A DNA stretch of 64,000 nucleotides from Methanospirillum stamsii (GTDB lineage: Archaea > Halobacteriota > Methanomicrobia > Methanomicrobiales > Methanospirillaceae). The stretch covers positions 1 to 64,000 of the forward strand of contig NZ_QGMZ01000038.1 of the NCBI RefSeq assembly GCF_003173335.1, read 5' to 3'. Below, in pieces: positions 8,268 to 18,627 of this stretch. The position numbers were made by a program, and so were the translations under genes. The number at the start of each line of letters is the position of its first letter. Positions within the stretch are counted from its first letter, which is position 1. The notes beneath the pieces are model-generated. The model was not told the origin of the DNA, searched no databases, and worked only from the letters and a program-made list of their open reading frames with translations.

Positions 8268-8915
8268 TCAGGACAGGATCTCCTCCACAAGTGAATCAAC
8301 TCCCTCCCCTGTCTTCATATTTGTTCTGAATATTTTCATGGACGGATTATACCGCAGCATATCACGTTCCATCCGGTTCAGATCGGCTCCCACGGCATCC
8401 GCAAGATCAATCTTGTTCAAAACCGCAATTGAACACCCACGAAACATCATCGGGTGTTTATTCACAACGTCATCACCTTCTGTTGATGAAACAACAACAA
8501 TCCTCTTTTCAGCACCAAGTTCAAAATCAGTCGGACAGACCATATTTCCGACATTTTCTATAAACAGGATATCAACGTCCTGAAGAGGAAGATGATCCAG
8601 GGCATGTTCTATCATGTGCGCATCCAGATGGCATTCTTTTCCGGTATTCACATTTTCAGCAGCTATCCCAAGAGCAACAATGCGTTGAAAATCATCATCA
8701 CCGTACACATCCCCTGCAATAGCAGCAGCTGTAAGACCCCTGCTTTTTAATTTTGGAACCACTTTTTCGATAAGCGCTGTTTTTCCTGAACCAATGCCAC
8801 CGAGCAGATCAAAACCCCTTACTTTGTGAGACTTCAGGTGCGCGGCATTCGCTTCGGCCAGTTTTTTGTTGGCTGAAAAAATATCTTTCTCTATTGAAAT
8901 ATCGATGTGATGCAT
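8268..8915 (-). CDS. hypB: Hydrogenase nickel incorporation GTPase HypB
   Basis: A 215-residue GTPase that delivers nickel to [NiFe] hydrogenases together with HypA. The P-loop GGIGSGKT sits at about residues 39-46. The metal-binding KECHLDAH and ENVGNMVCP segments follow, and the guanine-specificity motif NKIDLAD is near residue 165. There is no histidine-rich N-terminal extension. The length is normal for archaeal HypB. No other hyp gene is adjacent. It diverges from srp19 across a 55-base intergenic region. Confidence 0.94.
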   Translation of the reverse strand: MHHIDISIEKDIFSANKKLAEANAAHLKSHKVRGFDLLGGIGSGKTALIEKVVPKLKSRGLTAAAIAGDVYGDDDFQRIVALGIAAENVNTGKECHLDAHMIEHALDHLPLQDVDILFIENVGNMVCPTDFELGAEKRIVVVSSTEGDDVVNKHPMMFRGCSIAVLNKIDLADAVGADLNRMERDMLRYNPSMKIFRTNMKTGEGVDSLVEEILS

Positions 8916-8970
8916 AACATACCATCATTCCCGCTGGTACTTAATAGGTTTAGATTTCAGATCATTAAGA

Positions 8971-9243
8971 ATGGACAAGGGAGTAATACTTTATCCCTGT
9001 TACTTTGATAGCGACCTGACACGAACAGAGGGGCGCAGAGTTCCACGTTCAAAAGGCGTCCAGAATCCTGAACCAGTAGCTATTGAACGAATTCTCAAAA
9101 AGCAGAAGATACCATATAACCGGGAACAAAAATCTCATCCTTCATACTGGTGGAAAGGACAGGGACGATTCGTAGCAGAATTCACCGGAACAAAGGGAGA
9201 ACTCATAAATATTGTAAGTATGGGCTTAAAAAGTCCGGAATAA
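8971..9243 (+). CDS. srp19: Signal recognition particle protein SRP19
   Basis: A 90-residue RNA-binding protein that stabilises 7S RNA for assembly with SRP54. The N-terminal LYPCYFDSDLTRTEGRR is the family signature, and the YWWKGQGRF segment near residue 60 is typical. It has the short archaeal length. The PHP gene starts seven bases downstream, so the two are probably one transcript. Confidence 0.94.
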   Translation: MDKGVILYPCYFDSDLTRTEGRRVPRSKGVQNPEPVAIERILKKQKIPYNREQKSHPSYWWKGQGRFVAEFTGTKGELINIVSMGLKSPE

Positions 9244-9250
9244 ACCTGAT

Positions 9251-9901
9251 ATGTACGATTTTCATACCCACACCCTGCTTTCGGATGGTGAGCTCTTACC
9301 AACTGAATTACTCAGACGGATGCAAATTCTGGGTTATTCTGTTGTTGGAATTACTGATCATGTCGATTACAGTAACATATCTGAAACAATCAGAGCGGTA
9401 AAAAAAGTCTCCCCTTCTGCATCCAGAATGGGTATCAAGCTTCTTTCAGGGGTTGAAATCACTCATGTTCCCCCTGAGGAAATTCCACTACTGGCTGAAC
9501 TTGCAAAAAGTGAGGGTGCAGATATTGTGGTTGTACATGGAGAAACTCCGGTGGAACCGGTTGCACCTGGAACAAATCATGCCGCAGTCAGTTGTAAATA
9601 TGTCGATATTCTGGCTCATCCCGGACTGATAAGTATTGAAGATGCTGTTCTGGCTGCAAAAAACCATGTCGCTCTTGAAATCACCGCACGAGGGGGTCAT
9701 AACCGGACAAATGGTCATGTAGCCAGGATTGCAGAAAAAACCGGATGTCTTCTGACAGTGGATTCAGATACCCATGATCCTGGTGATATCATGTCCCCAC
9801 GAGATAGAGTCCTCATCGGCAGTGGTGCCGGTATTCCGGATGAAAAGCTGGAATCAGTACTCTCCATACACGGAAATGAATTTTACAAGCGGTTTACGTA
9901 A
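9251..9901 (+). CDS. PHP-domain metal-dependent phosphoesterase
   Basis: A 216-residue PHP-fold protein. The metal-binding motif DFHTHTLLSDGE begins at residue 3, with GITDHVDY near residue 36, DILAHPG in the middle and DSDTHD near the C terminus. Proteins of this group are often annotated as histidinol-phosphatase-like. The substrate cannot be read from the sequence. It follows srp19 closely in an apparent two-gene operon, with no histidine genes nearby. Confidence 0.85.
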   Translation: MYDFHTHTLLSDGELLPTELLRRMQILGYSVVGITDHVDYSNISETIRAVKKVSPSASRMGIKLLSGVEITHVPPEEIPLLAELAKSEGADIVVVHGETPVEPVAPGTNHAAVSCKYVDILAHPGLISIEDAVLAAKNHVALEITARGGHNRTNGHVARIAEKTGCLLTVDSDTHDPGDIMSPRDRVLIGSGAGIPDEKLESVLSIHGNEFYKRFT

Positions 9902-9942
9902 TACTTAATAATTGCCATAATACATAAATACTACTTATCGAC

Positions 9943-9953
9943 ACATATATAGG
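9943..9953 (+). promoter_or_regulatory. Candidate TATA box for gar1-tfb
   Basis: ACATATATAGG lies about 60 bases before the Gar1 start. A second A+T-rich element, TACATAAATAC, lies at about 9921-9931. Either could drive gar1-tfb. Confidence 0.4.
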
Positions 9954-9960
9954 TTGCTTA

Positions 9961-9985
9961 TCGTATCTCCGGTGGGGTGATACGA
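9961..9985 (+). promoter_or_regulatory. Hairpin in gar1-tfb leader
   Basis: TCGTATC (9961-9967) and GATACGA (9979-9985) form a perfect 7-bp stem with an 11-base G-rich loop containing GGTGGGG. It lies 20 bases before the first gene of the operon. Confidence 0.45.
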
Positions 9986-10005
9986 GCATTTTTGGGGGCG
10001 ATGTA

Positions 10006-10236
10006 TTGGTACGGGCTATTGGAAGAGTTAAAAGTAATTTTGGTCATCGTATTCTGATCGTGGAATGTGATGCTGCGAAACTCCCCCGCCTGTATAGTAA
10101 AGTTCTTGATAAAAGATGGAAACCTGTGGGGAAACTTATCGATATTTTCGGTAATGTCACATCGCCGTATGCAGCGGTATTGACCGATATCGAAGAGCCT
10201 TCACGCCTCATTGGCGAACGGCTCTTTATTAAATAG
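10006..10236 (+). CDS. gar1: H/ACA RNP protein Gar1-like
   Basis: A 76-residue protein matching the archaeal Gar1 core, a beta-barrel partner of the Cbf5 pseudouridine synthase in H/ACA guide RNPs. Visible features are the GRVKSN start, the central [20 protein letters not shown], and the final LIGERLFIK. The start is TTG at 10006 after a G-rich stretch (GGGGGCGAT); no ATG or GTG is available in this frame. The tfb gene follows after eight bases. The gar1-tfb pair is common in methanogen genomes. Confidence 0.88.
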   Translation: MVRAIGRVKSNFGHRILIVECDAAKLPRLYSKVLDKRWKPVGKLIDIFGNVTSPYAAVLTDIEEPSRLIGERLFIK

Positions 10237-10244
10237 AGGAAAGA

Positions 10245-11258
10245 ATGTCAGAAGAGATAGAAAAACTCCGGACCCTTCAGAAAGAGCGGGAAGCCCTGAA
10301 AAACAGACTGACCGGAAAGGTAGTTGAGAAACAGAAAAAAATAGAAAACCAGACCGAATCTCAATGTCCTGAGTGTGGGAGCAGACAACTTGTTCATGAT
10401 TATGAACGGGCAGAACTTGTCTGTCAGCAGTGTGGTCTGGTTATTGACGCCGAATTTATCGACAGAGGTCCTGAGTGGCGTGCTTTTGATCATGACCAGC
10501 GGATGAAACGGTCACGTGTTGGAGCTCCGATGACCTTTACCATCCATGATAAGGGTCTCTCTACCATGATTGACTGGAGAAACCGGGACAGTTATGGAAG
10601 AGCGATATCATCAAAAAACCGTGCACAACTCTACCGTCTGCGTAAATGGCAGCGTCGTATCAGGGTAAGTAATGCAACCGAACGAAACCTTGCATTTGCA
10701 TTATCTGAACTTGACCGGATGGCTTCTGCACTGGGTCTTCCCAGAAATGTTCGTGAAACAGCTGCAGTGGTATATCGTGATGCGGTCGATAAAAACCTCA
10801 TCCGTGGTAGAAGTATAGAGGGAGTAGCAGCAGCTGCATTATATGCAGCATGTCGTCAATGTAGTGTTCCAAGAACCCTTGACGAGATAGCGGAAGTATC
10901 ACGGGTTTCAAGAAAGGAAATTGGCAGAACATACCGGTTTATATCCCGTGAACTTGGATTGAAACTTCTCCCGACCTCCCCAATCGACTATGTTCCCCGG
11001 TTCTGTTCCGGACTGCAACTCAAAGGTGAAGTGCAGAGCAGAGCTGTTGAAATTCTGAGACAGGCAGGTGAGCGTGAACTTACTTCAGGAAGGGGGCCAA
11101 CCGGAGTTGCTGCAGCTGCAATCTATATCTCTTCAATACTCGGTGGTGAGCGAAGAACACAGCGTGAAGTAGCTGAAGTTGCGGGCGTTACCGAAGTTAC
11201 CATTAGAAACCGGTATAAGGAACTGGCAGAAAAACTGGATATAGAAATAATTCTCTGA
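10245..11258 (+). CDS. tfb: Transcription initiation factor TFB
   Basis: A 337-residue archaeal homologue of TFIIB that bridges TBP and RNA polymerase. After a charged, coiled N-terminal stretch of about 35 residues comes the zinc ribbon, CPECG then CQQCG (four Cys). The B-reader region with [10 protein letters not shown] follows, then two cyclin-fold repeats from about residue 130 to the end. The C-terminal [13 protein letters not shown] is the BRE-recognising helix pair. The length is normal. It is co-transcribed with gar1, and tRNA-Ala starts 12 bases after its stop. Confidence 0.96.
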   Translation: MSEEIEKLRTLQKEREALKNRLTGKVVEKQKKIENQTESQCPECGSRQLVHDYERAELVCQQCGLVIDAEFIDRGPEWRAFDHDQRMKRSRVGAPMTFTIHDKGLSTMIDWRNRDSYGRAISSKNRAQLYRLRKWQRRIRVSNATERNLAFALSELDRMASALGLPRNVRETAAVVYRDAVDKNLIRGRSIEGVAAAALYAACRQCSVPRTLDEIAEVSRVSRKEIGRTYRFISRELGLKLLPTSPIDYVPRFCSGLQLKGEVQSRAVEILRQAGERELTSGRGPTGVAAAAIYISSILGGERRTQREVAEVAGVTEVTIRNRYKELAEKLDIEIIL

Positions 11259-11269
11259 TCTTCTTTTTT

Positions 11270-11341
11270 GGGCTCGTAGATCAGTGGGAGATCGCTGTGT
11301 TCGCAACGCAGAGGCCGCGGGTTCAAATCCCGCCGGGTCCA
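11270..11341 (+). tRNA. tRNA-Ala (CGC)
   Basis: GGGCTCG pairs with CGGGTCC in the acceptor, including the G3-U70 wobble that identifies alanine tRNA. The anticodon loop is TTCGCAA (CGC) and the T arm is GCGGGTTCAAATCCCGC. The discriminator is A. No CCA is encoded. It may be processed from the tfb transcript. Confidence 0.93.
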
Positions 11342-11347
11342 TAAAAA

Positions 11348-12490
11348 TTAAACCAGTACTGCAGATCTTTCCAGGCAATCGGGGTTGATAATGCTTCGGA
11401 GTATTCCAGGAAGCCCCTGGTTTTGCATTCCTTCGATTCCCATTACAGAAAAGTACAGGTAAAAAGTCTCATCTTCTGTAATAACCTCCGGATCCATCAG
11501 CCATACTCCGGGTTCAATTGATTCAAGAATCTGAACAGGCCTGTATCTGGAGAAATCAAGGCCATCTTCTGAAAGCGAATAAAAGATTCTCTGGCCCTTT
11601 GATTTCGGAGTGGTATCTACATAAACAATACCGGTTCTTCCATCCGGCAATAAAATCAGGGTTGGATCAGTTCCATTCTTAATACGGACACCCTCTTCGG
11701 ATTTCCAGGAAATACCCATGTCATCAGATATGGCACTTTTAATACCGACACCGGATATATGGTAATAAATCCTGACTGTCCCGTCAGCATACACAATTCC
11801 CGAAGGAACAGCAGGACTTGCAGAGATGAATCCCTCTTCGTCTCCGGAAATGATTATCTTTTCTTCTCCGGTAAACCGGATTCCATCAGGAGAAGTTGCT
11901 GAGTACAGGGAATGATCATTTCCTACCGTTTTACTAAAAATCATCCGGTAACTGCCGTCAGGTAAAAGGAATACCCAAGGATCATTTCGAAACTCCGGTT
12001 CATTTGTTATCCCTTCAAGGCATGAATCCGGCATTTTGTCCCATGATATCCCATCTGATGAGGCCATACACTGAATACCTTCATTCCTTCCACTAAAATA
12101 TGCCATCAGAGTATCATCAGAAATCCGGTGTAGATCAAATGCTGTTCCATCAAGGTCAGAAGATTCGGGAGTTCCGACACAATCACCTATTCGAACCATG
12201 GCAGGAATCTGGTAATCAGATAAAAGAAAAATAAAGGATATTGGAGATAATTCTCCTGAATTAACTGAAATGTTCCGGGTCTGTTGGAATAATCCTTCAG
12301 GGGATGCTTTTACCAGGTGATATCCCGGTTCAATATCCGTAACTGTAAGAGGGGTTACTCCGGCAAATGTATTATCAATATAAATTGGAACAGAATCTAT
12401 GTCAGAGGAGATCTCAAGTGAACCTGAATCTGCTGTGATAGGAACCATGATAAAAAGAAGGGAAGTTACTATCAGCAGCACATATTTCAT
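11348..12490 (-). CDS. Exported PEGA-domain protein with glycosidase-like beta-propeller
   Basis: A 380-residue secreted protein. Residues 1-20 form a signal peptide (MKYVLLIVTSLLFIMVPITA). Residues about 23-90 form a PEGA-type beta-sandwich (IDSVPIYIDNTFAGVTPLTV). The rest carries repeated blades such as YFSGRNEGIQCM, FLLPDGSYRMIFSK and LLPDGRTGIVYVD. This is the pattern of five-bladed propellers of sialidase or GH43/GH32-like proteins. Catalytic residues cannot be assigned, so binding rather than cleavage is possible. It diverges from the subtilase gene across 211 bases. Confidence 0.7.
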   Translation of the reverse strand: MKYVLLIVTSLLFIMVPITADSGSLEISSDIDSVPIYIDNTFAGVTPLTVTDIEPGYHLVKASPEGLFQQTRNISVNSGELSPISFIFLLSDYQIPAMVRIGDCVGTPESSDLDGTAFDLHRISDDTLMAYFSGRNEGIQCMASSDGISWDKMPDSCLEGITNEPEFRNDPWVFLLPDGSYRMIFSKTVGNDHSLYSATSPDGIRFTGEEKIIISGDEEGFISASPAVPSGIVYADGTVRIYYHISGVGIKSAISDDMGISWKSEEGVRIKNGTDPTLILLPDGRTGIVYVDTTPKSKGQRIFYSLSEDGLDFSRYRPVQILESIEPGVWLMDPEVITEDETFYLYFSVMGIEGMQNQGLPGILRSIINPDCLERSAVLV

Positions 12491-12652
12491 AGGATGAGAT
12501 CTGTCAGACAGGGATATCTATTTTGGGTTCATCTTTCTCTTTAATCATACAAAACCTCTCTGGTGTCTTCTATTTAAAAATTAAAATGCTGACTTCGCAT
12601 AATCCGGAAACATGTCAGATGAAAATCAATGAATTCAGGTATGAAACATCAG

Positions 12653-12663
12653 TTACATATAAG
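12653..12663 (+). promoter_or_regulatory. TATA box for the subtilase gene
   Basis: TTACATATAAG lies about 45 bases before the ATG at 12702, with a GGTGG ribosome-binding site at 12688-12692. The predicted leader is about 20 bases. Confidence 0.5.
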
Positions 12664-12701
12664 GCGCCGCATAATCTCCTAATATCAGGTGGTTCTATTT
12701 C

Positions 12702-14990
12702 ATGAATGAAAAAATCCTACTGACCGGTATGAGAATAATTCTCATATGCGGGATAATCGCACTCTTCACTATCCCGGTTACCGTTGCCATGCCTGCTCTT
12801 CCCCCCGGAATACCGTCTTCAGAACAGGAAGAGGGAACAGGATATATGCCAGGATTCCTTCTTATAAAATCATCGAATTCAGGAATAAATCAAAACTCTG
12901 ATGCCCTTACCTCTGCACATGCAACCATCAATGCAGAAATAGTTAGGGATTTTTCAGCGGAAGGCGTAAAAGGCTTACAACTTGTCGCTTTGCCGGATAC
13001 CATCTCTGTTGAAGAGGCTGTCAGTTACTACCAGAATATTCCAGGAGTTTTGTATGCCGAACCTGATTATTATCGGGAATCATCTCTGGTCCCGAATGAT
13101 CCGGATTTTTGGAGACAGTGGGGTCTTTCAAATACCGGACAGGTATTCAAAGAGGATACTGCTTCTGGTATTGCCGGGGCAGACATTGATGCACCAATTG
13201 CATGGAATACCAGCACAAACTCCAAAGAAATAGTTGCAGTACTTGATTCTGGTATTGATTATCTTCATCCGGACCTATCTTCTAATATCTGGACAGACCC
13301 ATCAACATGGACCCATGGATATGACGCCATTACCGGAACACTGGAACCAATGGACCTTGCCTCACATGGAACCCATTGCGCCGGAATCATCGGAGGAGTT
13401 GGCAACAATAGTATTGGCATTACCGGTGTAAACTGGAATACAACGATTCTTCCAGTCAGGTTCCTGAATAGTTTTGGCACCGGAACGGTATCAGATGAGA
13501 TTGAGGCTATTCTCTGGGCTGCACGAAATGGTGCAACCATTTATTCATGTTCATATGGAGGATCTGATCCCAGTCAGGCAGAATATGAAGTGATGGCCGG
13601 AACAGCAGGTCTTTTTATTTGTGCTGCAGGAAATAGTGGACTCGATAACGATGCAATTCCCCATTACCCGACATCTTATGACCTTGAAAATATCATATCA
13701 GTCGCAGCAACAAATGCCCAGGATAACCTGGCATCTTTCTCAAATTATGGAAAAACCTCTGTGGACATTGCAGCTCCGGGAGAGGATATTTACTCAGCCA
13801 AACACAATCTCTATAGTCCCGAACCCCTTTGGTATGACAGTTTTGATACCTTGTCCAACTGGACAACCCATGGAAACTGGACACTCAATACAGAATACTA
13901 TACTTCACCACCCTCCAGTGCTCAGGGAACAGTGAATAATACCGGAAATTACACAGAAATTCCTGCAATTCTGACACTCAAAGAACCTCTCAGGATAGAA
14001 AACCTGACAAATCCGATAATCTCGTATGATCTCCAGCTGATTGGGGCGAATTACACCTTTTCTATCGAGGGATCAAACGATAATATCTCCTGGACAAAAC
14101 TGGAGTATGATCGGAAATCATTCGTACTGATGCCTTTTACCCATCGTGAATGTAAAATCACCACAGATTTATTAAAAAATCCCCTGTATCTGCGATTCAT
14201 TGGAGATGGAACATTCATAACCTGTTTCCTTGACAATGTTACTCTTTCTGAGGGATACGGCACTCTGACGGAAACCAGGTATGGATATATGTCCGGAACC
14301 TCGATGGCAGCTCCTTTTGTCAGTGGAATGAGTGCTAATCTGAAAACATACGCTCCTGACGCCTCATACTCTATGATAAAAGAGGCTATTATGAAAAGCA
14401 GCGATCCTCTCGCGGACCTTCAGAATAAAACGGTAACCGGAGGAAGAGTAAATCTCTCTGCAGCAATGGTCTATCTGAAAAATCCTGATACTGATAAAAT
14501 CCGCTTGTATCCGGGATGGAACCATGTTTCTGTGGCCAAAAGACTGATGAGTGGAAATGATACTGCCTCTGATGTATTTGGAAAAGTGACCAATACATCG
14601 GGTCACTCGGTTCTGAAATACTTCAATACCACCTGGATTACAGTCCAGGGAGATGAAATAATCAGTCCACTTTCATCATACTGGATATGGACCGGTGATA
14701 CTCAGAATATCACGGTAAAACCAGATGAAAACCAAAGTGGTGTTTATTTAAAAGAACTTCTGACCGGATGGAATGGATTTGGAGTATACGGAACAGTAAC
14801 TCTCCCGGCTAAAGATACATTACTGCAGATCGGAGATAACTGGACATATGTTGTCGGATATGATGCAAAAACAGGACAATATGAAGAACCAATCATCAGA
14901 AATTCCACAAGTGACAGCCTCATACTCCTGCCATGGCAGGGATACTGGCTGTATGTAACAGATAATGTAACCTACCAGGTTACCAACTAA
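12702..14990 (+). CDS. Secreted subtilisin-family protease with GWN/YW C-terminal module
   Basis: A 762-residue S8 serine protease. A signal peptide spans about residues 1-29, followed by a propeptide-like region to about 125. The catalytic triad is Asp182 (VLDSGIDY), His222 (SHGTHCAG) and Ser534 (SGTSMAAP), with CAAGNSG as the oxyanion segment. About 150 residues (roughly 370-520) that look like a beta-sandwich are inserted just before the catalytic Ser, rich in N-glycosylation sequons. The C-terminal 160 residues (from LYPGWNHVSVAKRL) form a duplicated module shared with the three giant surface proteins at 46-56 kb. All key residues are present, so it should be active outside the cell. Confidence 0.93.
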   Translation: MNEKILLTGMRIILICGIIALFTIPVTVAMPALPPGIPSSEQEEGTGYMPGFLLIKSSNSGINQNSDALTSAHATINAEIVRDFSAEGVKGLQLVALPDTISVEEAVSYYQNIPGVLYAEPDYYRESSLVPNDPDFWRQWGLSNTGQVFKEDTASGIAGADIDAPIAWNTSTNSKEIVAVLDSGIDYLHPDLSSNIWTDPSTWTHGYDAITGTLEPMDLASHGTHCAGIIGGVGNNSIGITGVNWNTTILPVRFLNSFGTGTVSDEIEAILWAARNGATIYSCSYGGSDPSQAEYEVMAGTAGLFICAAGNSGLDNDAIPHYPTSYDLENIISVAATNAQDNLASFSNYGKTSVDIAAPGEDIYSAKHNLYSPEPLWYDSFDTLSNWTTHGNWTLNTEYYTSPPSSAQGTVNNTGNYTEIPAILTLKEPLRIENLTNPIISYDLQLIGANYTFSIEGSNDNISWTKLEYDRKSFVLMPFTHRECKITTDLLKNPLYLRFIGDGTFITCFLDNVTLSEGYGTLTETRYGYMSGTSMAAPFVSGMSANLKTYAPDASYSMIKEAIMKSSDPLADLQNKTVTGGRVNLSAAMVYLKNPDTDKIRLYPGWNHVSVAKRLMSGNDTASDVFGKVTNTSGHSVLKYFNTTWITVQGDEIISPLSSYWIWTGDTQNITVKPDENQSGVYLKELLTGWNGFGVYGTVTLPAKDTLLQIGDNWTYVVGYDAKTGQYEEPIIRNSTSDSLILLPWQGYWLYVTDNVTYQVTN

Positions 14991-15005
14991 TCTTTTTTAA
15001 AAAAA
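14991..15005. terminator. Bidirectional T/A terminator
   Basis: TCTTTTTTAAAAAAA lies between the convergent subtilase and aminotransferase stops. It provides a T-run to transcripts from either side. Confidence 0.5.
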
Positions 15006-16139
15006 TCAGAGGACAGAAGAGATCCTTTTCATCGCCTCTTCGAGCCGCTCCATGGATGCAGCATAACTAATCCGTATCCAGCCCGGATGGTTAAATGCAG
15101 TTCCATGAGTTACGGCAACATGAGCCTCTTCAAGCCAGCGGGATGCAACTTCTGTATCATTTCCATTGACACGGACATACGCATAGAACGCACCGTCAGC
15201 CGGTGCATAAGAAAGCCCCATATCATCCATGCTCCGGAGAACAAATGCTCTCCTCTTCTCAAACTCAGATCTCATGTCCTCAATACACTGCTGGGGTCCC
15301 TTGAGAGCAGCAACCCCTCCGTACATTGCAAAGGTAGTCGGATGGGATATGGTATGCTGCTGTACCCGGTTCATGTAACCGATGATCTCTTTTGACGAGA
15401 CCGCATACCCAAGTCTCCACCCGGTCATGGCATATGCTTTGGAAAAACCGTTTACCGTTATTGTCCGCTCTGCCATTCCGGGTAATGAACCAAGAGACAG
15501 ATGAGTCTTTCCATACGTCAGTTTTTCATAAATCTCATCAGAAATCGCAATGAGATCATGGTCATGACAGATATCAGCCACAAGATCTAACGATTCTCTG
15601 TTCAGGATCGCTCCTGAAGGGTTGGACGGAGTATTGATAATGACAAGCCTTGTCTTATTCGTAACTTTTTCCAAGAGGGTGTCATCCACCTGGAAATTTT
15701 TGGGATTGAGCGGATGATGAACAGGAACTCCTCCGGCAATCTGAACAAAGGGCTCATAACTTACCCAGGAGGGATCCAATATGATAGCCTCGTCACCCGG
15801 ACTGAGAACTGCTTCACATGCTTCGTAAATGGAATCTTTTGCCCCACACCCGACCATAACCTGATCAGGTGTACAGGGAATATTATTTTCCTGCTCAATT
15901 TTTTCTGCTATTGCAGAGAGAAGTGCAGGAATTCCTTTTCCTGGCGCATAGTGAGTCTCACCCCGACGAAGAGCATCAATACAGGCATCGGTAATGTGTT
16001 CCGGAGTTGGAAAATCAGGCTCACCTATTGAGAGACTGATAACATCCATCCCGGCTGCCTGCATCTTCCTGGCTTTCTCCGTTATCTCGATCGTTGCTGA
16101 AGGAGCAATTGCAGCAATTTTTGTCGAGAGAGGCCTCAT
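15006..16139 (-). CDS. Class I/II PLP aminotransferase (aspartate aminotransferase-like)
   Basis: A 377-residue fold-type I PLP enzyme. The N-terminal [10 protein letters not shown], the NTPSNPSGA segment and the PLP-lysine motif [13 protein letters not shown] are visible. The length is standard. Aspartate or an aromatic amino acid are plausible substrates, but the sequence alone does not decide. Its start overlaps ribH by four bases, so it is the last gene of the riboflavin operon. A paralogue of similar architecture lies at 18628-19839. Confidence 0.9.
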   Translation of the reverse strand: MRPLSTKIAAIAPSATIEITEKARKMQAAGMDVISLSIGEPDFPTPEHITDACIDALRRGETHYAPGKGIPALLSAIAEKIEQENNIPCTPDQVMVGCGAKDSIYEACEAVLSPGDEAIILDPSWVSYEPFVQIAGGVPVHHPLNPKNFQVDDTLLEKVTNKTRLVIINTPSNPSGAILNRESLDLVADICHDHDLIAISDEIYEKLTYGKTHLSLGSLPGMAERTITVNGFSKAYAMTGWRLGYAVSSKEIIGYMNRVQQHTISHPTTFAMYGGVAALKGPQQCIEDMRSEFEKRRAFVLRSMDDMGLSYAPADGAFYAYVRVNGNDTEVASRWLEEAHVAVTHGTAFNHPGWIRISYAASMERLEEAMKRISSVL

Positions 16140-16564
16140 GCTAACCGCTGTACCAGTTTTATCGCAGATTCAACTGCACGTTTTGCATAATCAATACGTT
16201 CAGTCGCTTCAAGTCGTGTCATTCCCGGCCCGGATATTCCAAGGGTAACCGGTTTTTCAAATTCAAGAGAGAGATCAATAATTTTCCTGGCTGCATGCTG
16301 GACCACTATCTCATCATGCTGGGTTGCCCCTTCGATGACACACCCAATGGTCACTACAGCATCAACCTTGTTCTCTCTCAGCATCTTCTTAATTGCGAGC
16401 GGCATGTCATATGCACCTGGAACATAGAGACGCTCCGTCACCTCCGCACCAAGGAATTTTGCATGTTCTTCAGCTTCAATTTCCATCATGTAGGTAATGT
16501 CACGATTAAATTCCGCAACAACAAAACCCAGTCTGATTCCTGAATCGGCTTTTTTTTGTGCCAT
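16136..16564 (-). CDS. ribH: 6,7-dimethyl-8-ribityllumazine synthase
   Basis: A 142-residue enzyme catalysing the penultimate step of riboflavin synthesis. Family features are the N-terminal FNRDIT, the [10 protein letters not shown] segment, [12 protein letters not shown] with its catalytic His, and the C-terminal arginine region. It starts 14 bases after the ribC stop and overlaps the downstream aminotransferase by four bases. The flavin demand of a methanogen also includes FO/F420. Confidence 0.95.
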   Translation of the reverse strand: MAQKKADSGIRLGFVVAEFNRDITYMMEIEAEEHAKFLGAEVTERLYVPGAYDMPLAIKKMLRENKVDAVVTIGCVIEGATQHDEIVVQHAARKIIDLSLEFEKPVTLGISGPGMTRLEATERIDYAKRAVESAIKLVQRLA

Positions 16565-16578
16565 ATTTTCGACCTCAA

Positions 16579-18167
<1,589 letters not shown>

Positions 18168-18205
18168 AAAAATCGAGTACACTATTACTCTTCCTGACTG
18201 ATTAT

Positions 18206-18619
18206 ATGCGTGGAAAGACCATGCCGCATGTGAGTATACTTTGTGGTTCAGTATCAGACGAAGAGATCGCAAAAAAAGCCTGGGAAGTTCTGAAACAACA
18301 TAATATCACTTATGATTACCAGGTAATCTCTGCCCACCGTGATCCTGATAAACTGGATGAATACATACAAAAATCAGATGCAAGTATTTTTATTTGCATT
18401 GCAGGGCTTTCTGCAGCCCTTCCGGGTGTAGTTGCTTCAAAAACAAAAAAGCCGGTTATCGGAGTCCCGGTATCAGGAAAACTGATGGGAGGACTTGATG
18501 CTCTTCTCTCAATTGTACAAATGCCAAAAGGTGTTCCCGTAGCTTGTGTAGGTGTGGATAATGGTGATAACGCAGCTCATCTCGCAATCCGTATCCTCAC
18601 ACTTACCGGTTTTTTATAA
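18206..18619 (+). CDS. purE: PurE, N5-CAIR mutase / AIR carboxylase
   Basis: About 135 residues, acting at the carboxylation step of purine synthesis. The family signature is [13 protein letters not shown] near the N terminus, then ISAHRDPD and the [14 protein letters not shown] loop. Start choice is open between 18206 and an ATG at 18221 preceded by GGAAAG. No purK is next to it. It converges with the 18628 aminotransferase, leaving eight bases. Confidence 0.92.
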   Translation: MRGKTMPHVSILCGSVSDEEIAKKAWEVLKQHNITYDYQVISAHRDPDKLDEYIQKSDASIFICIAGLSAALPGVVASKTKKPVIGVPVSGKLMGGLDALLSIVQMPKGVPVACVGVDNGDNAAHLAIRILTLTGFL

Positions 18620-18627
18620 TGGAAAAA

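Noticed and set aside
11270-14990. A mobile island inserted at tRNA-Ala
   Set aside because: No integrase, no repeated tRNA 3' end and no attachment-site repeat were seen.
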